This document shows, piece after piece, positions 43,637-52,578 of a stretch of 64,000 bases of DNA. The translations under genes were made by a program, and so were the position numbers. Each line of letters starts with the position of its first letter. Within the stretch, counting starts at the first letter, position 1. The stretch is from CAYPNP01 sp964412195 (GTDB lineage: Bacteria; Acidobacteriota; JAAYUB01), in contig CAYPNP010000004.1 of NCBI GenBank assembly GCA_964412195.1, forward strand, positions 124,001 through 188,000. Direction: 5' to 3'. The notes under the pieces were generated by a model. It ran no database searches and was not told the DNA's origin. It saw nothing but the letters and a program-made list of their open reading frames with translations.

Positions 43637-46222
43637 CTAGCGGCCGGGCAGGCGGCCTCCGGCGGGCAAGGGGCGGCGGACCGGCGCGGAGGCCTCGGCG
43701 GCCAGCTTGCCGGCCGGCGGGGAAATCTCCATCCCCAGCCACGCGCCCAGGGTGGAGAGCACCAGGTCGCGCTCGTCGAGGCCCAGGATGGTCACCCCGT
43801 GGTCCGCGCCCGGCTGGACCACCTTGAGCGCGTCCGCCGCGCCGGTGAGCTCCACCGCGCAGCCGGTCCAGGGGTCCCAGCCACCGTAGATGTAGATCAT
43901 CCGGTCCCCCTCGGTCTGGAGCCAGGACACGATGTCCTGCATCGCCTCGGGCAGATAGATCAAATCCGCATCCGGGGGCGCGAAGGCGGCGTACGTGGGA
44001 TCGGGCACGGCCTGGAGCAGGTCGGCCACGGGATCCGTGTAGATCGCGGTGTAGCCGGTTTCGGTCAGGAACTGGTAGAACGCCGGGTAGTAATAGGCCA
44101 CGTACGGATCCGAGTAAGCCCACAGGCCGACGGCGTCGTCCAAGTACCCGAACATCTCGGCCACGGTGGCGCCGGGCCCCGGCACGGTGGCGCAGTCGCT
44201 GGGGCCGTACTGCCAGAAGGCGAACGGGAACTCCAGCACGGCGTATTCGAGCGCGGCCCCGTACCCCATGGAAAAGGGCAGGCCGGATTGCTGCGAATAA
44301 GCGGCCAACCGGCTGATCATGGCGGCGCGCTGCACGAGCATGGCGCGCTGGTAGGCCCGGATGCGGGCCCGGCAGGCGGCGTCGCCCAGGTCGTCCCGGA
44401 TCATGTCGATGGGCCGGGGGTCTTCCAGCGCCAGCATGATCGGAGCCACGTAGGCCAAGGTGGCCGTCACGTCGTCCGGATAGAAGCGGCGGTGGAAGAT
44501 CGCCGTCATGCCGCCCTTGCTCTTGCCCGTGTTGACCCACGGGCCGCGGTAGAGGTCCCGCAGCAGGGTGACGATGCGGTGATGGTCGGCGGCCGACTGC
44601 CGGATGGTCAGGAAGGTCCAGTCCAGCACCTCCGGCACCGCGTAATCGAAATAGCGGTGCGGGATGCGGATCTGGTTGGCCTGCAGGAGGCTGCCGAGTT
44701 CTGTCAGGGCGTTGGCGGTGAGGGCATAGCCGCTCAGGTACATGACCATGGGGCGGGCAGGATCCAGGTGGGAGAGGAAGATGCGCTGGGTGAACGTCGG
44801 CCCGCCCGGGTCGTCGTGGTCCAGCGGCTGGGTGACGTTCAGCGCATATTCGTGCGGATAGAAGCCGATGGGCGGGAGGGGCTCCACGGTCACGCCGGGG
44901 AGGTGCTGCAACCGCTCCTCGAAGTTCCAGGTTTCGGTGTAGCCGGCTGCGGGAGTGAAGAGCAGCCGGTCGAGGCCGGCGCCGGACATCTGCAGGCCGG
45001 CCAGGGGTGCGTCCCCGCTGGCCAGCACCCGTTCGATGCCGGCTCCGGCGTGCAGCATCCCGGCGATGCGGGCTCCGGCCGGCACCACCACCAGCTCCCG
45101 GTCGACTTCCTGCCCTTCGCGGAACGCCTTCAGGATCACGGTATTGTCGGCATCGCCCGGGTTGTAGAGGGCCAGGCCGTGCCAGTCGAAGTCCCCGCCA
45201 TCCGAACGCGGAAACTGGAACGTCAGCTCGGCGGCCTCCGCCAGGTCGAGGCCGTACTCCGCAGTCCCGCCCGAGGCGGTGGCCACATAGGAAAGACGGG
45301 CTTTCAGGGCGGGCGGGCAGCCGGACAGCCAGCCGCTGTCCGCCCCCCAGCCGGCGTACGCGGCAAGATCCACCACCCGGGTGGACTGGGCGGGAACGGA
45401 CAACTCCTCATCCACGACGGATCGGCCGGCGGCGCACAGGTGGAGGACCGGAAGGGCCGGCTCGTCGGCCGGGTTGTCGAGCACGAGGTAGTTCTCCCAC
45501 ACGCCGGGGAAATCGGTCACCACGTGCGGCAGGTACCGCCGGGCGGCCCCCGTGCCGGGACCCGTCGCGGGCGTGAAGAGGAGCCGGGCCAACCCGCTCC
45601 CGGAGATCTCGCAGCCGCACAACGGCCGGTCGGAGACCACGCGGACCCGGGCCACCCGGCCGGCGTCCACGCCGGGAAAAAAGTCGGCCAGCATGGCCGC
45701 CACCCGCTCCCGGGCGGCGACGATGACGGTGGACCGGCCCAGGACGGTGCCGTCGCCGTGGACCGCCGTGAGCGTCGCCGACGCCTCCCCGTCGCCGGGA
45801 TTCATGAGGGTGAGGCCCACCCAGTCGATCCGCCCGGCCAGGTAGCCCGGCAGGGTGTAGTGGAGTTCGGTGTCGGACCGGCCGGTGACGATGAATTCGG
45901 CCACCCCCTGCTCCGCCGTGTGCCGGTAGACCACAGCCAGGGTGACGTTCTCGGCGTCCCAGCTCGCCGCGCCGCACGTGCCGTCCGGCAGGGGAATGTC
46001 CCGGCTCTCGCCGGCAGGCACGGTGTGGACCGCCGGAGGCGCCGGGGCACCGCCGGTGAACACGGTGACGGTGACCACGGCCGCGGCATGCCCGGCGTTG
46101 GCCACCGCCAGTCTCGTTTCCCAGCCGTACACGTTGGCGATGTGCGGGATGTAAGCGGTCTGGACGGCGCCCCCCACCCAGCCGCAGAACGCCAGCCCGA
46201 TCAGGACGAAGCGGGCCCTCAT
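43637..46222 (-). CDS. Secreted S37-like tripeptidyl aminopeptidase
   Basis: The 861-residue exported protein has a signal peptide, three sandwich-type repeats in its N-terminal half (pattern GLAL-NPGD, then SD-PL-G-E-SG) and a C-terminal alpha/beta-hydrolase of the S37 (PS-10) type, with nucleophile S568 in TGKSKGGMT and a late DHG histidine (GADHGVTI). S37 peptidases remove tripeptides from N-termini. ATG 46222 follows AGGAGG. The N-terminal repeats look related to those in the M4 peptidase at 5066-8134, suggesting a common surface location. Confidence 0.85.
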   Translation of the reverse strand: MRARFVLIGLAFCGWVGGAVQTAYIPHIANVYGWETRLAVANAGHAAAVVTVTVFTGGAPAPPAVHTVPAGESRDIPLPDGTCGAASWDAENVTLAVVYRHTAEQGVAEFIVTGRSDTELHYTLPGYLAGRIDWVGLTLMNPGDGEASATLTAVHGDGTVLGRSTVIVAARERVAAMLADFFPGVDAGRVARVRVVSDRPLCGCEISGSGLARLLFTPATGPGTGAARRYLPHVVTDFPGVWENYLVLDNPADEPALPVLHLCAAGRSVVDEELSVPAQSTRVVDLAAYAGWGADSGWLSGCPPALKARLSYVATASGGTAEYGLDLAEAAELTFQFPRSDGGDFDWHGLALYNPGDADNTVILKAFREGQEVDRELVVVPAGARIAGMLHAGAGIERVLASGDAPLAGLQMSGAGLDRLLFTPAAGYTETWNFEERLQHLPGVTVEPLPPIGFYPHEYALNVTQPLDHDDPGGPTFTQRIFLSHLDPARPMVMYLSGYALTANALTELGSLLQANQIRIPHRYFDYAVPEVLDWTFLTIRQSAADHHRIVTLLRDLYRGPWVNTGKSKGGMTAIFHRRFYPDDVTATLAYVAPIMLALEDPRPIDMIRDDLGDAACRARIRAYQRAMLVQRAAMISRLAAYSQQSGLPFSMGYGAALEYAVLEFPFAFWQYGPSDCATVPGPGATVAEMFGYLDDAVGLWAYSDPYVAYYYPAFYQFLTETGYTAIYTDPVADLLQAVPDPTYAAFAPPDADLIYLPEAMQDIVSWLQTEGDRMIYIYGGWDPWTGCAVELTGAADALKVVQPGADHGVTILGLDERDLVLSTLGAWLGMEISPPAGKLAAEASAPVRRPLPAGGRLPGR

Positions 46223-46397
46223 GACGTACCTCCTGCCGGTCATCCGTCAGCGGACAAAATCAGTCGCAGCCCTCTCAGGTTCCAGGACTCTTTCCTGCCG
46301 GATCATACGTCAGGGGATGACGATCGGTTTCGACCGCCCGGCTATGACGGATGCCGTTCCGGTCCCGGCCGGTCAAGACCCGTTTCGACGGGGAGAT

Positions 46398-46706
46398 TCA
46401 GTCCAGCGAGCCGTTGAAATATTCCATATGGGCCGGGCAGCGGCACTTCTTGTCCCAGGGCCGGTCGCAACGCCGGATCAGTGCCACCCGGGCGTCCCCC
46501 TCCTCCTCCGGCACCGGTCCGCGCACCGAACACTCCGGATCGCCGAGGAACACGTCCCAATACACCTCGACGGAATATTGCCGGCACGCGTCGCAGAAGT
46601 ACCAGCTCTCGATGCACTCGTCGCCCTGGATGCCGCCCGAGATGGATGCCGCCGGGCCCTGCCCGGCCGTGGCGCGAAACTCCCGTCCGCATCCGGAACA
46701 TCGCAT
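46398..46706 (-). CDS. Small zinc-ribbon protein
   Basis: The 102-residue protein starts with a zinc finger (MRCSGCGREF) and has further Cys pairs (FCDAC; KCRCPAH), enough for one or two zinc sites, with an acidic middle. The ATG at 46706 places the first CxxC at the N-terminus; an in-frame start at 46811 would add a basic low-complexity tail. Function unknown. Confidence 0.65.
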   Translation of the reverse strand: MRCSGCGREFRATAGQGPAASISGGIQGDECIESWYFCDACRQYSVEVYWDVFLGDPECSVRGPVPEEEGDARVALIRRCDRPWDKKCRCPAHMEYFNGSLD

Positions 46707-46862
46707 GATCGGCTCCCTGATCCCGCGCGGCCTCGCGTCCGCCCGGCCCCTGGCTTCCGGGGGCCGCCCCCGCGAAGCCTCCCGGCAGCGCCGCGCGGTT
46801 GCACGTTTCATTCATTATGACACAGGCCGGAGGAATCCGGGCCGCCCCGGAGGGGGACCCCC

Positions 46863-46900
46863 GAAAAACGCGAAGACTGCTTCCCCTGGCGGAAGCAGTC
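46863..46900 (-). terminator. Intrinsic terminator of FN3/dockerin-like gene
   Basis: Arms GACTGCTTCC and GGAAGCAGTC (46875-46900), followed on the minus strand by TTCGCGTTTTT, 27 bases after the stop at 46927. Confidence 0.8.
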
Positions 46901-46926
46901 CGGATCAAGCCGGGGTAAACGGGGGA

Positions 46927-47439
46927 TTACTGGATGGCGATGTAGTTCTGCAGGCCGGACACGTCGACGGAATCCAGCGCGAAGCTGTCGTCCATGTCGA
47001 CCATGCGGTGGGAAGCGATCTGGGGGGCGTCGGCGTCCAGGTTGCCTGACAGGTAATGCACCAGCAGCACCAGGTCGGTGGCGGAGGCCACGTCGTCGCC
47101 GTTCATGTCCCCGTAGGTGCCGCTGTAAACCTCAACGGAGTCGCTGGGATCGCTCTCCACGCCGTTGGAGCCCACGGAGGTCACGTAGTAGGAATACAGG
47201 GTCTGCGGGGCGATGGTCTCGTCCAGGAACACGGTGGCGGTCAGGGGAGTGGAGTTCATGAGCACCGGGTCGCCGCCGTCGCTGCTGCGGTACACGTTGA
47301 AGCCCACCACGCCGCCGGCCAGCTCGCCGTCCCAGGCCAAGCGGTACAGGTAGGCCGAAGCCTGCGACGCGAAAGCGGTCAGCACCAGCACGGTCACGAT
47401 CGTAAGATGTAAGGTGAAGCGGTCAGCCTGGCGGATCAT
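46927..47439 (-). CDS. Secreted FN3/dockerin-like protein
   Basis: The 170-residue exported protein has a signal peptide (about residues 1-29), one fibronectin-III-like domain (LYRLAWDGE, GFNVYRSSDGG, YSYYVTSVGSNG) and a dockerin-like calcium-binding repeat (GDMNGDDVASATDLVLLVHYLSG, then VDMDDSFALDSVDVSGLQNYI). Dockerin-type modules bind cohesins or act as calcium-stabilised anchors; no cohesin is seen here. The ATG follows GGAGGG. The riboswitch 75 bases upstream predicts control by a cyclic dinucleotide, consistent with a matrix or attachment role. Confidence 0.85.
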   Translation of the reverse strand: MIRQADRFTLHLTIVTVLVLTAFASQASAYLYRLAWDGELAGGVVGFNVYRSSDGGDPVLMNSTPLTATVFLDETIAPQTLYSYYVTSVGSNGVESDPSDSVEVYSGTYGDMNGDDVASATDLVLLVHYLSGNLDADAPQIASHRMVDMDDSFALDSVDVSGLQNYIAIQ

Positions 47440-47512
47440 AATTCCCTCCTAATTTTTTCGAAAAAAGCAAGGGAGGAAACAGACCCGCCGACGTGTGCGC
47501 GAGGGGGGTGAT

Positions 47513-47596
47513 CTCTCTTTCGGTAGCCGGCCGGTCCCAGTGGGATACCTGGCTTTGCGTCGCAGGATTGCTCCAGCTTTGCCTTTTTCGGTGAAG
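47513..47596 (-). ncRNA. GEMM-I cyclic-dinucleotide riboswitch
   Basis: Read on the minus strand: GGCAAAGCTGG, the GNRA-type loop GCAA, TCCTGC, then the invariant GACGCAAAGCC (47561-47551), a second hairpin (GGTATCCCACTGGGACC) and the closing CCGGCTACCGAAAG. This order and the conserved words match class-I c-di-GMP aptamers (Rfam GEMM). Variants of the class sense 3',3'-cGAMP; the ligand is not certain. The leader downstream holds a CCTCC that could pair with the GGAGG ribosome site, suggesting translational control. The rest of the 617-bp gap 47440-48056 holds only the nadE promoter and leader. Confidence 0.85.
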
Positions 47597-47832
47597 ATCT
47601 TTTTTTTCGAAAGAGCTTGGGATTTTTATTTCCCTATCTTCGCCGTAATTATCGGCAGATCGGGATCAAGGGGATGTGACTGGAGTCACAAAATACGCAC
47701 ATTTTCGTGACAAGGGCAATCCCTTCGTGTCATCCGAACCCGGCTGATTTCATGCATCATATTTTTTATCAGTCGGTTCGCTGTTTTTTCGAGATTGTCT
47801 TTCTTTGCAAATGTCTGGCGGTTTCACAAAAC

Positions 47833-47861
47833 TTGCACGCCCCTGTGCGCTTTGCTATAAT
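47833..47861 (+). promoter_or_regulatory. Sigma-70 promoter of NAD synthase gene
   Basis: TTGCAC (47833-47838), a 17-base spacer and TATAAT (47856-47861) with an upstream TG. Transcription from about 47868 leaves a GC-rich leader of 190 bases before ATG 48057. Confidence 0.7.
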
Positions 47862-48056
47862 CGGCTCGCTCTTCACCCTTGCCACAGGGTCTTGATCCAT
47901 TGGAAACGCAGGCAGGCTCCCTTGGCCGGCGGGCGGGAACGGCCATGGTTCAAGACGGACGGCGGTTTCGGATCCTTACCGACGGCGATGTGCCGTCCGG
48001 CGTCCCGCGGTCGATCGAATCTCCGCGGGGGGTCGGGCATCCTGGAGAGATGTCAC

Positions 48057-49031
48057 ATGTTTTCTAAAAATGTCCTGCTTTTGGACGCCGCGGCCGAAGT
48101 CCGCCGGATCTCGGACTGGATCCGGGAGTGCGTCTTCCAGACCTTCAAGAAAAAAGGCGGCGTGGTGGGCGTCAGCGGGGGAATTGATTCCTCGGTCACG
48201 TATGCCCTCGCCGTGCGGGCGCTGGGGCCCGAGCGGATCCTCGCTGTTAGCATGCCGGAAACCGATTCGGAATCGGAGAGTGAGCCCCTGGCCCGGGAAC
48301 TGGTGTCCGCCTTTGGCGGGGAGTTCTTCCTGAATTCGATCACCGCGGCCCTGACCGGCTTCGGCGTCTATGCCCGGCGGAACGAGGCCGTCCGGAAAGT
48401 CTTTCCGGAGTTCGAAGATCACTGGAAGATGAAGATCACCCTGCCGGGGGACGTCAAGGAATCCGACCGGTTCAACTTTTTCTCCCTGACCGTGATCGAT
48501 CCCGCGGGGCGCAGCCAGGTCCGCCGCCTTCCTCCGGACAGCTACCTGGAGATCGTGGCCGCCTCCAACATCAAGCAGCGCACCCGGATGACCACCCTCT
48601 ACTTCCACGCGGAGCGCCGGAACTACGCGGTGGTCGGCACGCCGAACCGCAACGAGGACGACCAGGGCTTCTTCGTCAAGTACGGCGACGGCGGGGTGGA
48701 CCTGCGTCCCATCGCTCATCTCTACAAGTCCCAGGTCTATCAACTGGGGCGGCACCTGGGGATTCCCGAATCCATCCTGCGGCGCACCCCCACCACCGAC
48801 ACGTACTCGGCGCCGGTCACCCAGGAGGAATTCTATTTCCGGCTCCCATTCGAGGAGATGGACCTGCTCCTGTACGCCTGGCACCACCAAAGCCCCATGG
48901 ACGAGGTGTGCCGGGTGATGGGATTGAGCGAAGCCCAGGTCCAGCGGATCTATCGGGATTTCCATCAAAAGTCCAAGGTGTCCAAATACCTGGCCTGTCC
49001 GCCCCTGGTCCTGACCGGGCCCGGGGATTGA
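48057..49031 (+). CDS. nadE: NAD+ synthase
   Basis: The 324-residue enzyme makes NAD from deamido-NAD, ATP and an amide source. It carries the ATP-PPi motif SGGIDSS (40-46) and the family signature GTPNRNEDDQGFFVKYGDGG. It has no glutaminase (nitrilase) domain, so it should use ammonia. ATG 48057 follows GGAGAG. It is followed after seven bases by the VanZ-like gene. Confidence 0.88.
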   Translation: MFSKNVLLLDAAAEVRRISDWIRECVFQTFKKKGGVVGVSGGIDSSVTYALAVRALGPERILAVSMPETDSESESEPLARELVSAFGGEFFLNSITAALTGFGVYARRNEAVRKVFPEFEDHWKMKITLPGDVKESDRFNFFSLTVIDPAGRSQVRRLPPDSYLEIVAASNIKQRTRMTTLYFHAERRNYAVVGTPNRNEDDQGFFVKYGDGGVDLRPIAHLYKSQVYQLGRHLGIPESILRRTPTTDTYSAPVTQEEFYFRLPFEEMDLLLYAWHHQSPMDEVCRVMGLSEAQVQRIYRDFHQKSKVSKYLACPPLVLTGPGD

Positions 49032-49038
49032 ATCGATC

Positions 49039-50043
49039 ATGCGGGCGGAGGAGGCCGGGTCGCCGCAGGGACAACGCCCTCTTCGGGGCGCCGCTTTCCG
49101 TTCCCCGCCGGGGAGAGCCCTCCTCGCCGCCTACCCGCTGCTTCTGGTCGCGGCATTGACCTTCGTCCATCTGCCGTGGGACACCCGGCTGGCCGGGGCG
49201 TTCCAAAACGCCGGCCATGTGCCCCTGTTCGGCTTGTTGGTGCTGGTCTTCCTCCGGATCCTGCCGCGCCGGATCGGGGAAAGTCATCCCCCCAGCCGGA
49301 GCCGTTCCGCCATCGCCCTGGGACTCACCCTGCTCACCGCCCTGCTCTCCGAGGGCATCCAGTCACTCGGTTTCGGAGATGCCAGCATCGGCGATCTGGT
49401 CCGGGACATGGCCGGCGCGATCGCCTTTCTTTGCCTGCATGCCGGGTGGACCGGTCCGCAGGCCGGTTGGATCCGCTGGGTCCGATTCACCGCGGGGGGG
49501 GTGATTCTGGGGATCGCGGCCCTGCCCTCCCTCGTCTGGTCCACCGCTTATGTGGCGCGGAACCAGCGGTTCCCCATCCTGCTGGACGGCGGTTCGTACC
49601 TGGCCCGCCTCTTCGTGGAATACCGGAACGCCGACGGATCATCGGGGGCGCCGCCGGCCGGCTGGGCGAAGCCCTCGTCCACGGATATCCTCCGCCTGGC
49701 CCTGAAACCCGGCCGATACTCCGGGTTGGTCATCCACGAACCGGTCGCCGACTGGTCCGCATTCACCCAGTTGGAGGTGGAGGCATTCGTGCCGGACGCT
49801 TCCCCCCTCCGGGTCACCCTCCGAATCGATGACCGCCCCCACCGGGGGGATTTCCAGGACCGGTTCAACGAGTCGTTTCCTCTGGCGCCCGGCCTGAACC
49901 GGATTCGCATCCCGCTGTCACAGGTCCGGGAAGCTCCGCGGGACCGCTTCCTCGACCTGACCGCCATCACGGCCGTCCACCTTTTCGCCTCCAGGCTGGA
50001 TAGACCGCGCGCCCTCTTCATCGGCCGATTCGTGCTGCGCTGA
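49039..50043 (+). CDS. VanZ-like membrane protein with C-terminal sandwich domain
   Basis: The 334-residue protein has four to five N-terminal helices with VanZ-family features (NAGHVPLFG; TALLSEGIQSLGFGDASIGDLVRD). After a further helix an extracytoplasmic beta-rich domain (about residues 180-330; GRYSGLVIHEP, DRPHRGDFQDRFN) resembles sugar-binding sandwich domains. VanZ itself gives low-level teicoplanin resistance, but most family members have unknown roles in the envelope. It begins seven bases after nadE. Confidence 0.8.
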   Translation: MRAEEAGSPQGQRPLRGAAFRSPPGRALLAAYPLLLVAALTFVHLPWDTRLAGAFQNAGHVPLFGLLVLVFLRILPRRIGESHPPSRSRSAIALGLTLLTALLSEGIQSLGFGDASIGDLVRDMAGAIAFLCLHAGWTGPQAGWIRWVRFTAGGVILGIAALPSLVWSTAYVARNQRFPILLDGGSYLARLFVEYRNADGSSGAPPAGWAKPSSTDILRLALKPGRYSGLVIHEPVADWSAFTQLEVEAFVPDASPLRVTLRIDDRPHRGDFQDRFNESFPLAPGLNRIRIPLSQVREAPRDRFLDLTAITAVHLFASRLDRPRALFIGRFVLR

Positions 50044-50129
50044 AATCCGCCGACGGGCCTCCCCTCGGGACGTTTCCAGATCGTCGGCCAAGCCGCCCGG
50101 AGGCGACAGCGCCGGTGGCCGGCCGGAAC

Positions 50130-51728
50130 TCAGCTTGTTACGGGGGGATGCTGGGCCAGGAACTGCTCCCGGAGCCGGCTTTTGTCAATCTTCTGGGAGT
50201 CCTTCTTGGGCAGTTCCTGCAGCACCCGGATGTGCGAGGGGACCTTGAACGGGTCCAGGTGGGTCTTGCAGTACTCCAATACGGCCGCCTCGTCCAAGGG
50301 AGTGGTCCCGTCCGTGCCCACGCAGCAGACGATGGCCTCGCCGAGGATGTCGTCGGGGATCCCGAAGATGGCCGCCTCGACCACGCCCGGGCACCGGAGC
50401 ACCCGCTCCTCGATCTCCTTGGCGGAGATCCGGTGGGCGCCCCGCTTGATCATTTCCTTCTTCCGGCCCACCACATAGAGGAATCCCTCCTCGTCCATTC
50501 GCCCCAGGTCTGAGGTGAAGTACACGCCGTGGTGCAGGACCTCCGCGGTGGCCTCCGGGTCGTTCCAGTATCCCACCATCATGTTGGAGCCGCGGGCGAC
50601 AAGCTCGCCGACCTGCCCCTGCGGCAGTTCCCGGCCCTCCTCATCGGCGACGTAAAGCTCCACGTTGGGGATGGCCTTGCCGATGGACCCCCACTTGCGC
50701 GGCAGGTCCCGGGGCTCCAGGTAACTGAGGCGGGCCGATGCCTCGGTCGCGCCATACATGATGAACAACTCCGCCGGGTGGAACACCTTCTGGACCGCCT
50801 GTTGCAGGTCCGGGGCCATGGCGCCGCCGGCCTGGGTCACATATCGGAGGGACGGGAAGGAGTAGTCCCGCACCGCCGACCGGTGGAGGAGGATGGCGAA
50901 CGTCGAGGGTACGCCGGAGAATCCGGTGCAGCGGGTGTCCCGCATGGTCTGAAGCACCGTGTTGGGATAGGCGAACCGGTTGTCTATCACGACCGACCCG
51001 CCCACATAGAAGTGGGTGTTGAGCAAGGATTTCCCGTAAATGTAATAGAACGGCAGCACGACCATCACCCGGTCGGCCTCGGTCAGCCGCAAATAGGACA
51101 CGATGGACTGGGTGTTGGTCCGGATGTTGAAGTGCTTCAGGGTCACGCCGCGGGGCGTGCCGGTGCTCCCCGAAGTGAATACGATGGACGCCGGGTCGTC
51201 GTCGATGATCCGCACGCGGGGCCGCTCCGGGGTGGCGGCGGCCAGGACCTCGGCGCCGTCCACCACCGGGCACCGGAGGCGGTCCAGGGGTGCCGCCTGC
51301 ATGGCGTCCGCCGCGCCGAAGCAGAAGACGCCGGCCATGCGGTCCAGGAGCTCCCGGAGGGAAACCAGCTTGTCCCGAAAAGCGTCCGAAGTGATGAGGA
51401 AGCGGCTGCCGCTGCGCTCCAGGATCCAGGGAAGGCTCTCGGCCAGAAGGTCGGTGTTCAACGGCACCGCGATGCCGCCAGCCTTGATCGTGCCGTAGTA
51501 GCTGATGATGTAGTCAGGGGAATTCATGAGCAGGATGGCGACGCGGTCCCCCTTGGTCAAACCCAATGCGAGCAGTCGGCGGGCCATCGCGTTGGCCCCC
51601 CCTTCGAGCTGCGTGAAGGTCCGCCACTGCCCTTTGAAGAATGCGGCCTCCCGGTCCGGGAAGACTTCGGCGCTGCGCTCCAGGAAATGATGGACGAGGG
51701 CATCCGGTGGATGGATGATGGGCTTCAA
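50130..51728 (-). CDS. AMP-forming acyl-CoA ligase (ANL superfamily)
   Basis: The 532-residue enzyme activates a carboxylic acid with ATP and passes it to CoA. Motifs: TSGSTGTPRG (185-194), YGATE (motif for adenylation), YFTSDLGRMDEEGF with the ribose-binding Asp, and the C-terminal lysine region KKDSQKIDKS. The substrate is open: medium- or long-chain acids, or a natural-product starter. Translation starts at a TTG that follows GGAGAAGG. No carrier protein or partner enzyme is nearby. Confidence 0.9.
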   Translation of the reverse strand: MKPIIHPPDALVHHFLERSAEVFPDREAAFFKGQWRTFTQLEGGANAMARRLLALGLTKGDRVAILLMNSPDYIISYYGTIKAGGIAVPLNTDLLAESLPWILERSGSRFLITSDAFRDKLVSLRELLDRMAGVFCFGAADAMQAAPLDRLRCPVVDGAEVLAAATPERPRVRIIDDDPASIVFTSGSTGTPRGVTLKHFNIRTNTQSIVSYLRLTEADRVMVVLPFYYIYGKSLLNTHFYVGGSVVIDNRFAYPNTVLQTMRDTRCTGFSGVPSTFAILLHRSAVRDYSFPSLRYVTQAGGAMAPDLQQAVQKVFHPAELFIMYGATEASARLSYLEPRDLPRKWGSIGKAIPNVELYVADEEGRELPQGQVGELVARGSNMMVGYWNDPEATAEVLHHGVYFTSDLGRMDEEGFLYVVGRKKEMIKRGAHRISAKEIEERVLRCPGVVEAAIFGIPDDILGEAIVCCVGTDGTTPLDEAAVLEYCKTHLDPFKVPSHIRVLQELPKKDSQKIDKSRLREQFLAQHPPVTS

Positions 51729-51880
51729 GGCCTTCTCCTCTGGAAGAGTGTGAATCTGGAATCATATTACCACAGTCCGCGACAGTCGGGACGGGGCCGG
51801 TACCCGGGTTGCCCCAGGAAAAGTCGTGGCGAATCCAGCGCGGAGAGGTGAGCGGAATTCACGGCCGGCGCCAGTCCGCA

Positions 51881-51909
51881 TTCACCCGGGGAATCCTCTA
51901 TGGTATGAT
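51881..51909 (+). promoter_or_regulatory. Promoter of cyclophilin gene
   Basis: TTCACC (51881-51886), a 17-base spacer and TATGAT (51904-51909) with upstream TGG, 48 bases before ATG 51958. Confidence 0.5.
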
Positions 51910-51957
51910 TCCGGCAAACCGCCGGGCCCGAAACTGTCCGTGCACGGGAGGATCTCC

Positions 51958-52557
51958 ATGCGGAAAGTCGCCTGTCTCTCGATCGTCCTGTGGCTGTGCG
52001 CGGCGGTGTCCGCCGCCGCCGCGGACGCACCGAATCCCCGGGTGGCCCTGCAGACCGGCCAGGGGGAGATCGTGCTGGAAGTCTTCGTCCGCGAGGCCCC
52101 CGTGACGGCGGCGAACTTCCTGCGCTACGTGGACGAGGGGCGCTTTGCCGGCGCCAGCTTCTACCGGGTCGTGCGGGCGGACAACCAACCGGGCAACGCC
52201 GTGAAGATCGAGGTGATCCAGGGCGGGCTGGGCTTCGACGACGGGCCGCGCCCCTTCCCGCCCATCCCCCACGAGACGACCCGGCAGACCGGCCTCCGGC
52301 ACCTGGACGGAACGCTCTCGATGGCGCGGGACAAGCCCGGCTCGGCCTCGTCGGAGTTCTTCCTCTGCGTCGGCGACCAGCCCGAGCTGGACTTCGGCGG
52401 CCGGCGCAACCCCGACGGCCAGGGCTTCGCCGCCTTCGGCCGGGTGGTGGCGGGGATGGATGTCGTCCGCCGGATCCAGCGGCTCCCGGCGGACGGCCAG
52501 ATGCTGGCGGAGCCTGTCCTGATCCGCTCGGCCCGCCGCCTGCCGGCTTCCCAGTAA
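51958..52557 (+). CDS. Periplasmic cyclophilin-type peptidyl-prolyl isomerase
   Basis: The 199-residue protein has a signal peptide (MRKVACLSIVLWLCAAVSAA) and a cyclophilin domain (VTAANFLRYVDEG, FYRVV, GTLSMARDKPGSASSEFFLC, FAAFGRVVAGMDVV). It should catalyse cis-trans isomerisation of prolyl bonds during folding of exported proteins. ATG 51958 follows GGGAGG; upstream starts would add a leader before the signal peptide. Confidence 0.9.
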   Translation: MRKVACLSIVLWLCAAVSAAAADAPNPRVALQTGQGEIVLEVFVREAPVTAANFLRYVDEGRFAGASFYRVVRADNQPGNAVKIEVIQGGLGFDDGPRPFPPIPHETTRQTGLRHLDGTLSMARDKPGSASSEFFLCVGDQPELDFGGRRNPDGQGFAAFGRVVAGMDVVRRIQRLPADGQMLAEPVLIRSARRLPASQ

Positions 52558-52578
52558 GCTCCGCCAATGGAGAGTTGA

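Noticed and set aside
47649..47656. GCCGATAA on the minus strand, the -10 word of flagellar sigma-28 promoters, upstream of the riboswitch
   Set aside because: No TAAA-type -35 at the right distance, and no flagellar genes in the window.
47707..47895. Short plus-strand frames upstream of nadE
   Set aside because: No ribosome site, and they cover the nadE promoter.
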